From positions 558,001-622,000 of the forward strand of contig NZ_CP123967.1 in assembly GCF_029917005.1 (NCBI RefSeq): DNA of 64,000 nucleotides, written 5' to 3'. This document shows positions 1 to 12,473 of this stretch, one piece after another (the stretch's first letter is position 1; every line of letters starts with the position of its first letter). Below the pieces are notes generated by a model. That model ran no database searches. It was not told the DNA's origin and saw only the letters and a list, made by a program, of their open reading frames with translations. Made by a program: the position numbers and the translations under genes. The DNA is from Tessaracoccus lacteus. GTDB taxonomy: Bacteria > Actinomycetota > Actinomycetes > Propionibacteriales > Propionibacteriaceae.

Positions 1-615
1 CTGGGCCACACGCTCGACGACCAGGCCGAGAGCGTGCTGCTCGGCCTGTTCCGCGGGTCCGGAACCCGCTCGCTGGCGGGCATGGCCCCCGCCCGCGGCC
101 CCTTCCTACGCCCCCTGCTCGGGCTGCGGCGCGCCGACACCGAGCAGGCGTGCCGCGAGTGGGGCCTCGACTGGTGGGACGACCCGATGAACGACGACGA
201 GAGGTTCGTCCGCGTCCGCGCCCGCCGCGCGCTGGCCGACCTCTCCGCCGACCTCGGCCGCGACCTCGCCCCCGCCCTGGCCCGGACGGCCGCGCTGGCC
301 CGCGCCGACGCGGACCTCCTCGATGCCCTGACCGGCGAGGCCATCGACACGTCGGCCGACACGCTGGACGTCGCCGAACTACGTCGGCTGCCCGACGCCC
401 TGCGGTGGCGGGCGATCCGCGCCTGGCTCGCGGCAGCCGGGGTCGCGGCCGACCGGCAGGCGACGCTCGCGGTGGACCGCCTGGTCACGCACTGGCACGG
501 GCAGGGTCCCGTCTCGCTGCCCGGCGCGGACGTCGCGCGCACGGGAGAGCGGCTTCGTCTCGCAGGTCGGCCGGGCGACACTCCGCGACCTGCGCCGCCC
601 CGTCCCGCGCTGTAG
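1..615 (+). CDS. tilS: tRNA(Ile)-lysidine synthase, C-terminal part (5' end outside window)
   Basis: The reading frame is open from the first base, so the N-terminal P-loop lies upstream of the window. The enzyme attaches lysidine to C34 of tRNA-Ile(CAU) so that it reads AUA. The visible start carries the HTLDDQAES motif typical of N-type ATP pyrophosphatases of this family, then GLFRGSG and RPLLGLRR, followed by an alpha-helical C-terminal domain of about 130 residues. The gene precedes hpt by 10 bp, the usual tilS-hpt-ftsH order in actinobacteria. The TAG stop also forms the first bases of the likely hpt -10 box. Confidence 0.92.
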   Translation: MGHTLDDQAESVLLGLFRGSGTRSLAGMAPARGPFLRPLLGLRRADTEQACREWGLDWWDDPMNDDERFVRVRARRALADLSADLGRDLAPALARTAALARADADLLDALTGEAIDTSADTLDVAELRRLPDALRWRAIRAWLAAAGVAADRQATLAVDRLVTHWHGQGPVSLPGADVARTGERLRLAGRPGDTPRPAPPRPAL

Positions 616-618
616 GGT
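613..618 (+). promoter_or_regulatory. -10 box of hpt (leaderless)
   Basis: TAGGGT lies 7 nt before the GTG start of hpt and overlaps the tilS stop codon. No Shine-Dalgarno sequence is present. The spacing recurs at many starts in this window. Confidence 0.45.
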
Positions 619-625
619 CACTCAC

Positions 626-1177
626 GTGGATGCCGCAGATGTGTCACAGGACCTCGAGCGTGTGCTCTTCACCTCCGACCAGATTCAGGCCCGGATCGCG
701 GAGGTCGCAGCGCAGATCGACAAGGACTACGCGGGCCGGGAGGTGCTGCTCGTAGGGGTGCTCAACGGGGCCGTCATGGTCATGAGCGACCTGCAGCGGG
801 CGATGCACAGCCACGTCGAGATGGACTGGATGGCGGTGTCGTCCTACGGGGCGGGTACGCAGTCCAGCGGTGTGGTGAGGATCCTCAAGGACCTCAACGC
901 CGAGCTGAAGGGCCGCGACGTCATCGTGGTCGAGGACATCATCGACACCGGCCTGACGCTGAGCTACCTCATGAAGAACCTGGCGTCGCGCGGACCCGCG
1001 AGCCTCGAGATCATGACGATGTTCCGCAAGCCCGACGCCGCCCAGATGGAGGTGCCCGTCAAGTACATCGGCTTCGACATCCCCAACGAGTTCGTCGTCG
1101 GTTACGGCCTCGACTTCGCCGGCCGGTACCGCAACCTGCGCGACGTCGGCACCCTCGCCAAGCACGTTTACAGCTGA
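626..1177 (+). CDS. hpt: Hypoxanthine phosphoribosyltransferase
   Basis: Purine salvage enzyme that converts hypoxanthine or guanine plus PRPP to IMP or GMP in the cytoplasm. The 183-residue length is normal for the family. The PRPP-binding loop VVEDIIDTG (about residues 101-109) and the substrate loop motif SSYG are present, as is the late YxNLRDVG segment. The GTG at 626 is the only start that keeps the whole N-terminal helix. It has no ribosome binding site but sits 7 nt after a TAGGGT box, suggesting a leaderless message. A strong terminator follows, so hpt seems to be its own unit downstream of tilS. Confidence 0.95.
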   Translation: MDAADVSQDLERVLFTSDQIQARIAEVAAQIDKDYAGREVLLVGVLNGAVMVMSDLQRAMHSHVEMDWMAVSSYGAGTQSSGVVRILKDLNAELKGRDVIVVEDIIDTGLTLSYLMKNLASRGPASLEIMTMFRKPDAAQMEVPVKYIGFDIPNEFVVGYGLDFAGRYRNLRDVGTLAKHVYS

Positions 1178-1189
1178 CCGCTGAATCGT

Positions 1190-1218
1190 CGCCCCGCAGA
1201 CTGCATGCCTGCGGGGCG
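1190..1218 (+). terminator. Rho-independent terminator after hpt
   Basis: A perfect 10-bp inverted repeat (CGCCCCGCAG / CTGCGGGGCG) with a 9-nt loop is followed by a T-rich tract (TGTTGTTTG). It separates hpt from ftsH. Confidence 0.8.
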
Positions 1219-1281
1219 TGTTGTTTGCGCTGGTATCGTTTCGATGCATCGCGCGTGCGCGTCAACTAGATCGGCAAACCA

Positions 1282-3320
<2,039 letters not shown>

Positions 3321-3321
<1 letters not shown>

Positions 3322-3887
3322 TGGCGGTCGACAGGGAGCGGGCCGCCGCCGCCGTACGCGAGTTGCTCGCCGCGGTGGGGGAGGACCCCGGCCGCGACGG
3401 GTTGCAGGACACCCCTGACCGCGTCGCGCGGGCCTGGAGCGAGCTGATCGCCGGCTACGAGACGGACGCCGCGGACATCCTGGGGACCACGTTCGACATC
3501 TCGCACGACGAGATGGTGCTCGTCAAGGACATCGAGCTGGTGTCGATGTGTGAGCACCACCTGCTGCCCTTTACGGGGGTGGCGCACGTCGGCTACATCC
3601 CGTCCGTGGACGGCCGGGTCACAGGCCTGTCGAAGATTGCGCGGCTCGTCGAGCTGTATGCCCGCCGCCTGCAGGTGCAGGAGCGACTCACCACGCAGAT
3701 CGCCGAGGCCCTCGTCGAGCACCTCGACGCCCGAGGGGTCATTGTGGTGGTCGAGGCGGAGCACACCTGCATGACGATGCGCGGGGTGCGCAAGCCCGGC
3801 AGCCGCACCGTCACGTCCGCCGTCCGCGGACAGCTGCGAGATCCCGCGACGCGCGCGGAGGCCATGAGCCTGATCCTCGGGAGGTGA
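3321..3887 (+). CDS. folE: GTP cyclohydrolase I
   Basis: First enzyme of tetrahydrofolate synthesis, converting GTP to 7,8-dihydroneopterin triphosphate. Zinc ligands are visible: Cys77 in the MCEHHLLPF segment and the later Cys in the HTCMTMRG segment. The 188-residue length is typical of type IA enzymes. It is the first gene of a compact folE-folP-folB-folK set and overlaps the ftsH stop by one base. Grouping with ftsH is the usual actinobacterial arrangement. Confidence 0.96.
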
Positions 3888-3894
3888 CACGGCG

Positions 3895-4734
3895 GTGACT
3901 CTCGTCATGGGAATCCTCAACGTGACCCCCGACTCGTTCTCCGACGGCGGGGAGTACCTCGACGCCCACGTCGCGGTCAGCCACGCCCGCGCAATGCTCG
4001 GCGACGGCGCCAGCATCGTCGACATCGGCGGCGAGTCGACCAGGCCCGGGGCGGCCCGGGTGTCCGCAGCCGACGAACTCGACAGGGTCGTCCCGATCGT
4101 CGCTCAGCTCGCGGCCGACGGCGTCGTGGTGTCGGTCGACACCATGCGCGCATCGGTGGCCGCCGCCGCGATCGACGCGGGCGCCCGCATCGTCAACGAC
4201 GTCTCCGGCGGGCTCGCGGACCCCGCCATGTTCGACGTCGTCGCCGCCACGGGCGTCGACTACGTGCTGATGCACTGGCGCGGCCACTCGTCGATCATGA
4301 GCCAGGCGGCCCGCTACGACGATGTCGTCGCGGACGTGACCGCGGAGCTGCTCGCTCAGCGCGACGCGGCGCTTGCCGCCGGCGTGCCTGGAGAGCGGAT
4401 CATCCTGGATCCCGGCCTCGGGTTCGCCAAGACGTGGGACCACAACTGGACGCTGTTGCGACATCTCGACAGCTTCATGGAGCTGGGGCACCGCGTCCTG
4501 GTCGGAGCCTCCCGCAAGGCTTTTCTCGGCGAGCTGCTGGGCGGTCGCGAGCCCATCGGCCGCGACGGCGCCACCGCGGCCCTGTCCTTCTGGTGCGGAC
4601 TGCATGACGTGTGGGCAGTCCGCACGCACGACGTGACCGGCCAGGCTGACGCCATCTCGGTGGCGCGCCGGCTGCTTCGCGAGCGTGAGTGGGACGCTGC
4701 TGCGGGACCGGCGCGCCCCGACGCCGTGGGGTAG
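3895..4734 (+). CDS. folP: Dihydropteroate synthase
   Basis: Condenses p-aminobenzoate with dihydropterin pyrophosphate and is the target of sulfonamides. TIM-barrel signatures are present: GILNVTPDSFSDGG near the N-terminus, DIGGESTRPGA (about 43-53), LDPGLGFAKT and GASRKAFLG. The GTG start at 3895 lies 7 nt after the folE stop, directly before the first strand (TLVMGILNV). Length of 279 residues is normal. Only one folP copy is visible in the window. Confidence 0.95.
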   Translation: MTLVMGILNVTPDSFSDGGEYLDAHVAVSHARAMLGDGASIVDIGGESTRPGAARVSAADELDRVVPIVAQLAADGVVVSVDTMRASVAAAAIDAGARIVNDVSGGLADPAMFDVVAATGVDYVLMHWRGHSSIMSQAARYDDVVADVTAELLAQRDAALAAGVPGERIILDPGLGFAKTWDHNWTLLRHLDSFMELGHRVLVGASRKAFLGELLGGREPIGRDGATAALSFWCGLHDVWAVRTHDVTGQADAISVARRLLREREWDAAAGPARPDAVG

Positions 4735-4764
4735 TCTCGGAGCAGATCCGACAAGGAGTTCAGC

Positions 4765-5115
4765 ATCGACAGCATCACGTTGACCGGCATCACGTCGACC
4801 GGCTACCACGGTGTCTTCCCCGAGGAGCGCCGCGAGGGTCAGCCGTTCGTCGTCGACGTCGTGCTCGAGTTCCCGTTGGAGACCCGCACGGATGATCTGC
4901 GCGACACGGTGAACTACGCGGAGGTCGCGGCCGACGTCGAGTCCGTCGTGACCGGCGAGCCCCGCAATCTCATTGAGAGCGTCGCAGGCGATATTGCCGA
5001 ACGGCTTCTGGCCCGTGGCAGAGTGGAGCGTGTGACCGTCACGGTGCACAAGCCGCAGGCGCCGATCAGCCAGCCCTTCGGGGACGTTTCCGTCACCATC
5101 TGCAGGAGTAAGTAG
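4765..5115 (+). CDS. folB: Dihydroneopterin aldolase (probable ATC start)
   Basis: Converts 7,8-dihydroneopterin to hydroxymethyldihydropterin plus glycolaldehyde. The family signature runs from DSITLTGI through GYHGVFPEER, and TVHKPQAPI is near the end. There is no ATG, GTG or TTG where the first beta strand should begin. An AAGGAG ribosome binding site at 4753-4758 sits 6 nt upstream of an ATC at 4765, giving (M)DSITLTGI, which matches the usual FolB start. The alternative TTG at 4780 would delete part of strand 1 and has no such site. I therefore start it at the ATC. It sits between folP and folK in the folate operon. Confidence 0.88.
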   Translation: MDSITLTGITSTGYHGVFPEERREGQPFVVDVVLEFPLETRTDDLRDTVNYAEVAADVESVVTGEPRNLIESVAGDIAERLLARGRVERVTVTVHKPQAPISQPFGDVSVTICRSK

Positions 5116-5117
5116 CC

Positions 5118-5681
5118 ATGTCCAACGGACCCTTCGATATCGACGTCGACACCCTCGGGAACCTGCGACCCATCTCCAAGGTCGTGCTCAGCCTCGGGTC
5201 CAACATGGGAGACTCCGAGACGATCCTGCAGGAGGCTGTCGGCTATCTGGCGGACACCCCCGACCTGATGCTCGTCGACGTGTCGCCGGTCTATCAGACC
5301 TCCCCGGTGGGCGGCCCCGAGCAGCCCGATTTCCTGAACCTTGTCGTGGTGGCGGAGTCCACGCTGGAGCCCCTCACGATCCTCGACCGGGCACACGCCA
5401 TCGAGGAGAACTTTGGACGCGTCCGCGGCGTTGTCAACGGCCCCCGCACGCTTGACATCGACGTCGTGATGGTCGGCAAACGCGTCTCGGAGGATGGCAT
5501 CGACCTCCCGCACCCCCGGGCCCACGAGCGCGCGTTCGTGCTCGTCCCGTGGCTCGACATCGACCCGGGCGCCGACCTGGCCGGCTACGGCCCCGTCGCC
5601 GACCTCGTCGATGACCTCGACACCGACGGCATCACGCGTCGCGACGACATCGCGATCACCGTGAGCGGCACCGTCTTTTGA
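5118..5681 (+). CDS. folK: 2-amino-4-hydroxy-6-hydroxymethyldihydropteridine pyrophosphokinase
   Basis: Transfers pyrophosphate from ATP to hydroxymethyldihydropterin, making the FolP substrate. It has LSLGSNMGDS near residue 25, the pterin-binding VYQTSPVGGPEQPDFLN stretch, and the metal-binding PRTLDIDVVMVG motif followed by LPHPRAHERAFVL. The first ~17 residues form an extension not needed for the fold. It begins 2 nt after folB and overlaps the next gene by 4 nt. Confidence 0.95.
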   Translation: MSNGPFDIDVDTLGNLRPISKVVLSLGSNMGDSETILQEAVGYLADTPDLMLVDVSPVYQTSPVGGPEQPDFLNLVVVAESTLEPLTILDRAHAIEENFGRVRGVVNGPRTLDIDVVMVGKRVSEDGIDLPHPRAHERAFVLVPWLDIDPGADLAGYGPVADLVDDLDTDGITRRDDIAITVSGTVF

Positions 5682-6193
5682 GCGATGTCCCGAAGCTCGG
5701 ACTGACCACCGCCCGCCAGGCGGTGGTCTCCGTCCTCGCCGGCGCGGCGATCAGCTGGCTCATCATGCTCGGCTTCGAGGCGTTCGGCGCGCAGCCGCCC
5801 GTCGTGCCCTGGACCGTTCCTGGGCTGCTGATCGGGCTCGCCGTCGCTGTGACCGTCTATGCCAGGGCCCTTCCCCGACGGATCGAGGACCATAGGGTCT
5901 CCTCGCAGGAGGCGTTCGCGGCGTTGGCGGTCGGGAAGTCGATGATCGTGACGGGGGCGGTCTTCGCCGGCGGTCACGTTGTCTACGTCATGTTCTTCAT
6001 CACGCGGCTGGGTGCGCCCCTTCCGGCCGCGCGCGTGGTGCAGGGCGCCGCGACCGTCGTCGCCGCGCTGCTCCTCGCGGGGGCCGGTGCGCTGCTGGAG
6101 CGCGCCTGCGTTGCCAAGGACGACGACGGCGACGAGGAGGGACGGAAGAAGGGCCAGCAGCCCGAGGCGCGCGGTCACCCTGATCCGGCCTGA
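5678..6193 (+). CDS. DUF3180 family membrane protein
   Basis: Predicted integral membrane protein of 171 residues with four hydrophobic segments (about 15-35, 47-65, 88-108, 117-135) and a charged C-terminal tail rich in D, E and K. The TTG start overlaps the folK stop by 4 nt. A DUF3180 gene directly after folK is a standard actinobacterial arrangement. The function is unknown, and location in the folate operon does not prove a folate role. Confidence 0.82.
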   Translation: MSDVPKLGLTTARQAVVSVLAGAAISWLIMLGFEAFGAQPPVVPWTVPGLLIGLAVAVTVYARALPRRIEDHRVSSQEAFAALAVGKSMIVTGAVFAGGHVVYVMFFITRLGAPLPAARVVQGAATVVAALLLAGAGALLERACVAKDDDGDEEGRKKGQQPEARGHPDPA

Positions 6194-6266
6194 CGAGGCT
6201 GCGCGATTATATGGTCGAATACCGCGACACGGCACGTCGTTTCGCGGGAACCCGGTGGGTCGGACC

Positions 6267-6272
6267 TACACT
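6267..6272 (+). promoter_or_regulatory. -10 box of the coiled-coil membrane protein gene (leaderless)
   Basis: TACACT ends 6 nt before the ATG at 6279. There is no Shine-Dalgarno sequence. Confidence 0.45.
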
Positions 6273-6278
6273 GAGCAC

Positions 6279-6896
6279 ATGGCTGGTCGTCGAGTTGCTC
6301 CCGAATCCTCTGAGCGCACCATTGCGTTGGTGATCCTCGCGGTGGGTGGCGCCATCGCGCTGGCGTCCATCTTCGGAACGCACCTGATCACCCGGGCGGG
6401 CGTGGTGCTGGCCGTCGCCATGGCCTTCATCGCCTTTTTCGTCGCCGGCCGTGAGCTGGTGAAGGAGCGCGCGCGTCACGCCGAGGAGATGAAGCACGAG
6501 ATCGGGCTGCGCGCCCAGCAGGCCGAACGGTTCCATGAGGAGTCCGTGGCCATGATCGGGCGCTTCAACGCCCGCGCTGAGAACCTGCAGGGCGTCATCG
6601 CCAAGCTGCGCGGACAGCTTGGCGCAGCCAAGACCGAGCTCAGCTCCATGCGGGGCAATGCCGTCTGGCTGCGCGCCGAGATCGCCGAGCGCCAGGCCCG
6701 GATCGAGGCGCTGGAGGCGAGGATCGCCGAGCTCGAGGCCGAGAACACCGCTAACATTGTCACCCTGCCCCGCAAGGCGAAGCTGCACCCCAGCGTCGAG
6801 GACGTCTGGGGAGCCGACGAGCATCCCACGATGGTCGACCTCGCCAAGCTGGACCTCGACTTCCTCCCCGAGCTGCCCGTGGCGCGACGCGCCTGA
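6279..6896 (+). CDS. Membrane-anchored coiled-coil protein, unknown function
   Basis: A 205-residue protein not tied to a named function. Two adjacent hydrophobic segments (about residues 14-32 and 39-55) form a membrane hairpin. A long charged helix (about 58-165) follows, with heptad-like ARIEALEARIAELE repeats, then an acidic tail with LDLDFLPELP. The frame stays open further upstream, but the ATG at 6279 is preferred because it begins just before the membrane hairpin and sits 6 nt after a TACACT box. Placement after DUF3180 resembles conserved membrane-protein genes in this locus in other actinobacteria. A perfect terminator follows. Confidence 0.7.
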   Translation: MAGRRVAPESSERTIALVILAVGGAIALASIFGTHLITRAGVVLAVAMAFIAFFVAGRELVKERARHAEEMKHEIGLRAQQAERFHEESVAMIGRFNARAENLQGVIAKLRGQLGAAKTELSSMRGNAVWLRAEIAERQARIEALEARIAELEAENTANIVTLPRKAKLHPSVEDVWGADEHPTMVDLAKLDLDFLPELPVARRA

Positions 6897-6912
6897 CGCA
6901 GCCCACATTAGA

Positions 6913-6946
6913 CACGGGAGCCCGCGGAACACCGCGGGCTCCCGTG
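6913..6946. terminator. Bidirectional terminator between convergent genes
   Basis: A perfect 15-bp inverted repeat (CACGGGAGCCCGCGG and its complement) with a 4-nt loop lies between the convergent genes ending at 6896 and 6959. Confidence 0.8.
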
Positions 6947-6958
6947 CTGTGCGCACGG

Positions 6959-8068
6959 CTACTTGTCGGCGTCGCCGATCGTGTAGCCCAGCGACGCGAT
7001 GACGTCAGGCATCCGGTCGACCGGAACACCCGCAAGCGTCGGGCCCAGTGCTGAGAGGTTCGCGAAGGACGGCGTCCGCAGCCCCACGCGCCACGGCGTC
7101 TGCCCGCCACGCGAGACCATCAGGCACGACGCGATGCCCCAAGGTGCCTCGATGTCGGTGACGTGCTCGCCCTCCGGCACCTTCAGGCGCCGGGCGAGAC
7201 GTGTGGACACCTCCCCGGGCGTCTGGGCGGCGAGCGCCAGCGCGTGGCGAACCATGTCGATCGACGTGCCCACCTCGTCGATGAGCACTGCGAAGCGGGC
7301 CGACGCATCGCCGTCGCTGCGGGGCTGCACGGGACGAAACAGCTGGTCGTACGCGAGGTAGCCGCCGGCACGGCGGTCGAGGTCGAGCCCGGCGGCGCGT
7401 CCGACGGGCCCGGAGAGGGCGTAGTCCACGCAGGCCTCGCGGTCGATCACCGCGAGGCCGCGAAGATGGCTCGCGTCCGTCAGGACCGTCCGCAGGTCGG
7501 AGGCGACGCGGGCGATGTCGTCCAGCAGCGGCTCGAGGTCCTCGCCCCAGCCTCCGGGCATGTCGGAGGCCAGGCCGCCGACCCGGTTCAGCATCGGATG
7601 GACCCTGTTTCCGGCCCACGTCAGCGCCGCCTCCCGCAGCCCCTCGACGCATCCCCAGAGTCGGGTCTCCAGCGGGCCGTCGGCCAGGTAGGACAGGAAG
7701 GACAGGTGTGAATGGATGCGGGCGACCTCCGCAAGCAGGGTGCGGAGCAGGGTGGCGCGCGGTGGGGTCACCAGCCGCATCGCGTTCTCTATGGTGCAGG
7801 TGACAACCAGTTCGCCCGAGAATGCCGATAACCAGTCGTGACGGTCGGCCAGCATGATCAGCGATCGGTAGTCGCGCACCTCGAAGAGTTTCTCGGCGGC
7901 GCGATGGCCGTAGCCCGATGTCACATCCGCCGAGACGATGATGTCGTCGTTGAGCTGGGCGGCGATTCGGATCAGCCCGACGTTGCTCGGATGACGGCTG
8001 CCGAGAGACACCGCGATGTCGCCAGGAAATGTAATCCCGCCGACCGAGAAAAAATGATTATGCGTCAT
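6959..8068 (-). CDS. Orphan NADH-quinone oxidoreductase subunit D-like protein
   Basis: A 369-residue homologue of complex I subunit NuoD/Nqo4, standing alone with no other nuo genes nearby. It aligns along the NuoD fold: RHPSNVGLIRI, SGYGHRAAEKLFE, the ARIHSHLSFL helix, HPMLNRVGG, DYALSGPVGRA and a late EAPWGIASCLMVSRG segment. Two residues that in complex I contact the quinone headgroup (His in HPSTHG and Tyr in LDYVSPM, His38 and Tyr87 of Thermus Nqo4) appear as Val and Trp here. It is divergent from lsr2. It may be a NuoD paralogue repurposed outside complex I or part of an incomplete hydrogenase-like set. Its real partner is not visible. Confidence 0.8.
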   Translation of the reverse strand: MTHNHFFSVGGITFPGDIAVSLGSRHPSNVGLIRIAAQLNDDIIVSADVTSGYGHRAAEKLFEVRDYRSLIMLADRHDWLSAFSGELVVTCTIENAMRLVTPPRATLLRTLLAEVARIHSHLSFLSYLADGPLETRLWGCVEGLREAALTWAGNRVHPMLNRVGGLASDMPGGWGEDLEPLLDDIARVASDLRTVLTDASHLRGLAVIDREACVDYALSGPVGRAAGLDLDRRAGGYLAYDQLFRPVQPRSDGDASARFAVLIDEVGTSIDMVRHALALAAQTPGEVSTRLARRLKVPEGEHVTDIEAPWGIASCLMVSRGGQTPWRVGLRTPSFANLSALGPTLAGVPVDRMPDVIASLGYTIGDADK

Positions 8069-8147
8069 ATGGCTTCCGGTGGAAAATGCTTGCCCCCAGC
8101 AGGTACTGTTTCTTCATCATAGTCATCCGACCACTTGAGGAGCACAC

Positions 8148-8486
8148 ATGGCACGCGAGATCCGCGTCATTCTGACCGACGACATCGACGGCGGAGAGGG
8201 CGCTCGGACCGTAGAGTTCTCGCTTGACAAGACCGCGTACAGCATCGATCTCAGCGAGGCGAACATTGCCAAGCTGGAGGCCGCCCTGGCTCCCTACATT
8301 GCCAAGGCCGAGCGCGTCCGTCCCCGACGCACAGCCGCGTCCGCCGGCGGCCGCAAGGCATCAGGCTCCCGCTCGGGAGGCGGATCCTCCGCCATCCGTG
8401 AGTGGGCACGCGCCAACGGCTACGAGGTCTCGGACCGCGGGCGCGTCCCGGGCGCAGTGGTGGCCGCCTACGAGGCTGCCAACTGA
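8148..8486 (+). CDS. lsr2: Lsr2 nucleoid-associated protein
   Basis: H-NS-like xenogeneic silencer that bridges AT-rich DNA. The N-terminal dimerization domain begins MAREIRVILTDDIDGG and contains the YSIDLSEANIAKL segment. A basic linker (about 60-80) leads to the C-terminal DNA-binding domain with IREWARANGYEVSDRGRVP, including the RGR AT-hook-like motif. A GAGGAG ribosome binding site precedes the ATG. The upstream intergenic region is relatively AT-rich for this genome, consistent with autoregulation. A terminator follows. Length of 112 residues is typical. Confidence 0.96.
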   Translation: MAREIRVILTDDIDGGEGARTVEFSLDKTAYSIDLSEANIAKLEAALAPYIAKAERVRPRRTAASAGGRKASGSRSGGGSSAIREWARANGYEVSDRGRVPGAVVAAYEAAN

Positions 8487-8497
8487 TCGAGAGCTGT

Positions 8498-8547
8498 CAC
8501 CGCGCGAGGCGCCGCGACCTTCCAGGGTCACGGCGCCTCGCGCGGTG
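8498..8547 (+). terminator. Terminator after lsr2
   Basis: A 17-bp perfect inverted repeat (CACCGCGCGAGGCGCCG and its complement) surrounds a 16-nt loop with a smaller internal GACC/GGTC pairing. There is no long T tract. Confidence 0.7.
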
Positions 8548-8573
8548 TGGGCCTCTCGCCTCGCTCCGCGCGG

Positions 8574-8600
8574 CGCCCTTCGACAGGCTCAGGGAACCGG
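8574..8600. repeat. Single degenerate copy of the REP-like CTTCGACA-GCTCAGGGAACCGG element
   Basis: The bases CCCTTCGACAGGCTCAGGG plus AACCGG match, with one change, the core of the array at 29.57-29.9 kb. The following TGTCCGGTTC pairs with GAACCGGA, extending it into a hairpin. It lies between lsr2 and clpC. Confidence 0.65.
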
Positions 8601-8715
8601 ATGGCTGTCCGGTTCGCGTTGGGCTGAGCGGCCGCGCTCCGGAAGTTTCCGCCGCTGGGTAAGCTGGGTGGCGCCTGCGGGGCGCATTTCCGCCTTGCAG
8701 CAGGAGGGAAGTTTC

Positions 8716-11211
<2,496 letters not shown>

Positions 11212-11232
11212 CCCAGGTCCGCTGACCTGATC

Positions 11233-11270
11233 CGCCGACGGGCGGGCCCATCCCGGCCCGCCCGTCGGCG
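11233..11270 (+). terminator. Terminator after clpC
   Basis: A perfect 16-bp inverted repeat (CGCCGACGGGCGGGCC and its complement) with a 6-nt loop lies 22 nt after the clpC stop. Confidence 0.8.
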
Positions 11271-11283
11271 CGTGCGCGCCGGG

Positions 11284-11289
11284 TAGTTT
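11284..11289 (+). promoter_or_regulatory. -10 box of CDP-alcohol phosphotransferase gene (leaderless)
   Basis: TAGTTT ends 6 nt before the GTG start at 11296. Confidence 0.45.
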
Positions 11290-11295
11290 GGGGCA

Positions 11296-11919
11296 GTGCT
11301 CTCCTTCCTGCGCGGCGCCTACGGGCGGGCGCTCACCCCGTCGGCCCGGCTGCTGTTGAGGCTCGGCCTCACGCCTACCCAGGTCACCGTCGCCGGAACC
11401 TTGGCGGTCGTGATCGCGGCGCTCGCGACCCTGCCCGCCGGGCGTTTCGTGGTCGGCCCGGTGCTCGTGTGCTGCTTCCTGCTTGCCGACGGGCTGGACG
11501 GGACGATGGCGCGGCTGGGGGGAGGCGAGTCCCGTCTCGGAGCGTTTCTCGACTCCACGCTGGACCGGATCGCCGACGCTGCGGTCTTCGCCGCGCTCGT
11601 GGTCTGGGCCGCCGGCCGCGACGCGGTCACGTTGTGGCTGGCCCTCGGCGCACTGGCGGGGGGATTCCTGGTGTCCTACGCGAGGGCGCGTGCGGAGGCA
11701 GAGGGGTGGGATGCCTCGGTCGGGTTGTTCGAGAGGACGGACCGGCTGGCGGTCGTGCTGGCCGGGACGTTCGCCGTCGGGTTGGGAGCGCCGGCGGCGG
11801 TCCTGACGGTGGCCCTCGGGATCGTCGCGGCCGGGTCCGCTGTCACCGTCGGCCAGCGGATCGCCGCCGCGGTCAGGGGCGCTGCGGGACCGAGTCGACC
11901 AGCGCCCGGGCGGCGGTGA
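11296..11919 (+). CDS. CDP-alcohol phosphatidyltransferase family protein
   Basis: Integral membrane enzyme that transfers a phospho-alcohol between a CDP-alcohol and an acceptor. The full signature DG-x2-DG-x2-AR-x8-G-x3-D-x3-D is present at about residues 68-94 (DGLDGTMAR ... GAFLDSTLD). Several hydrophobic helices follow. The exact substrate, such as phosphatidylglycerol phosphate or phosphatidylinositol phosphate synthesis, cannot be assigned from sequence alone. The GTG start sits 6 nt after TAGTTT. Its last 47 nt overlap the end of the convergent tetR gene. Confidence 0.85.
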   Translation: MLSFLRGAYGRALTPSARLLLRLGLTPTQVTVAGTLAVVIAALATLPAGRFVVGPVLVCCFLLADGLDGTMARLGGGESRLGAFLDSTLDRIADAAVFAALVVWAAGRDAVTLWLALGALAGGFLVSYARARAEAEGWDASVGLFERTDRLAVVLAGTFAVGLGAPAAVLTVALGIVAAGSAVTVGQRIAAAVRGAAGPSRPAPGRR

Positions 11920-12466
11920 CGGACGCGTCGACGATGCGCCCGTAGGGCAGCTCGGTGTCGAGCTGCTGGAACGCAGCCCCCAGCATCCCGAGCGTCAGCG
12001 AGCTCATGATCCTGGCCTCGGTCGGATCGCCGAGCAGGTCCATCCACGCCCGGCCGAGCGCGTCGCGCATGATCCGGTGGGCGTGGTCGGCCAGCGCCGT
12101 CATCGCCGCCGACTGCGGCGCCTCCCGCGTCATGGTGATGAGCCAGCCGTGGCCGGTCAGGTGGGCCTGCTCCAAGTTGATCCGCACCCACTCGACCACC
12201 CTGTCGCCGGGATCCGTCAGCGGGGCGAGCGCCTCGGTGACGGCGGTGTCCCAGGCGGGCAGGTAGCGCTGCAGTACCAGCCCGCGGAGGTCGTCTACGC
12301 TGTCGACGTAGCGGTAGATGGAGTTTCGGGCGATGCCGGCCGCGCCGGATACTACGCCGGCCGTCAGTGGCTCGCCGGCCCTCAGGATCGCCTCCGCCGC
12401 GTCGATCAGCGCCACGCGGATGTGCTCGCGGTGCTCTGCGACGGTGGGGGCGGCGATCTTCGGCAT
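11873..12466 (-). CDS. TetR/AcrR family transcriptional regulator
   Basis: A one-component regulator of about 197 residues. The N-terminal helix-turn-helix region covers AALIDAAEAIL, AGVVSGAAGIARNSIYRYV and VDDLRGLVLQRYL, where the NSIYRY recognition helix is typical. The C-terminal half is a helical ligand-binding domain. The ATG at 12466 is chosen because a CAGAAT box ends 7 nt before it. An upstream in-frame ATG at 12475 lacks any signal. The target is unknown. It is downstream of the thi operon on the same strand and convergent with the CDP-alcohol phosphotransferase gene, overlapping it by 47 nt. Confidence 0.85.
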   Translation of the reverse strand: MPKIAAPTVAEHREHIRVALIDAAEAILRAGEPLTAGVVSGAAGIARNSIYRYVDSVDDLRGLVLQRYLPAWDTAVTEALAPLTDPGDRVVEWVRINLEQAHLTGHGWLITMTREAPQSAAMTALADHAHRIMRDALGRAWMDLLGDPTEARIMSSLTLGMLGAAFQQLDTELPYGRIVDASVTAARALVDSVPQRP

Positions 12467-12473
12467 GGTCCCC

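Noticed and set aside
5979-6896. A 305-residue start for the coiled-coil membrane protein
   Set aside because: The extra N-terminus is a shadow of the DUF3180 gene. The ATG at 6279 has a promoter box and starts right before the membrane hairpin.
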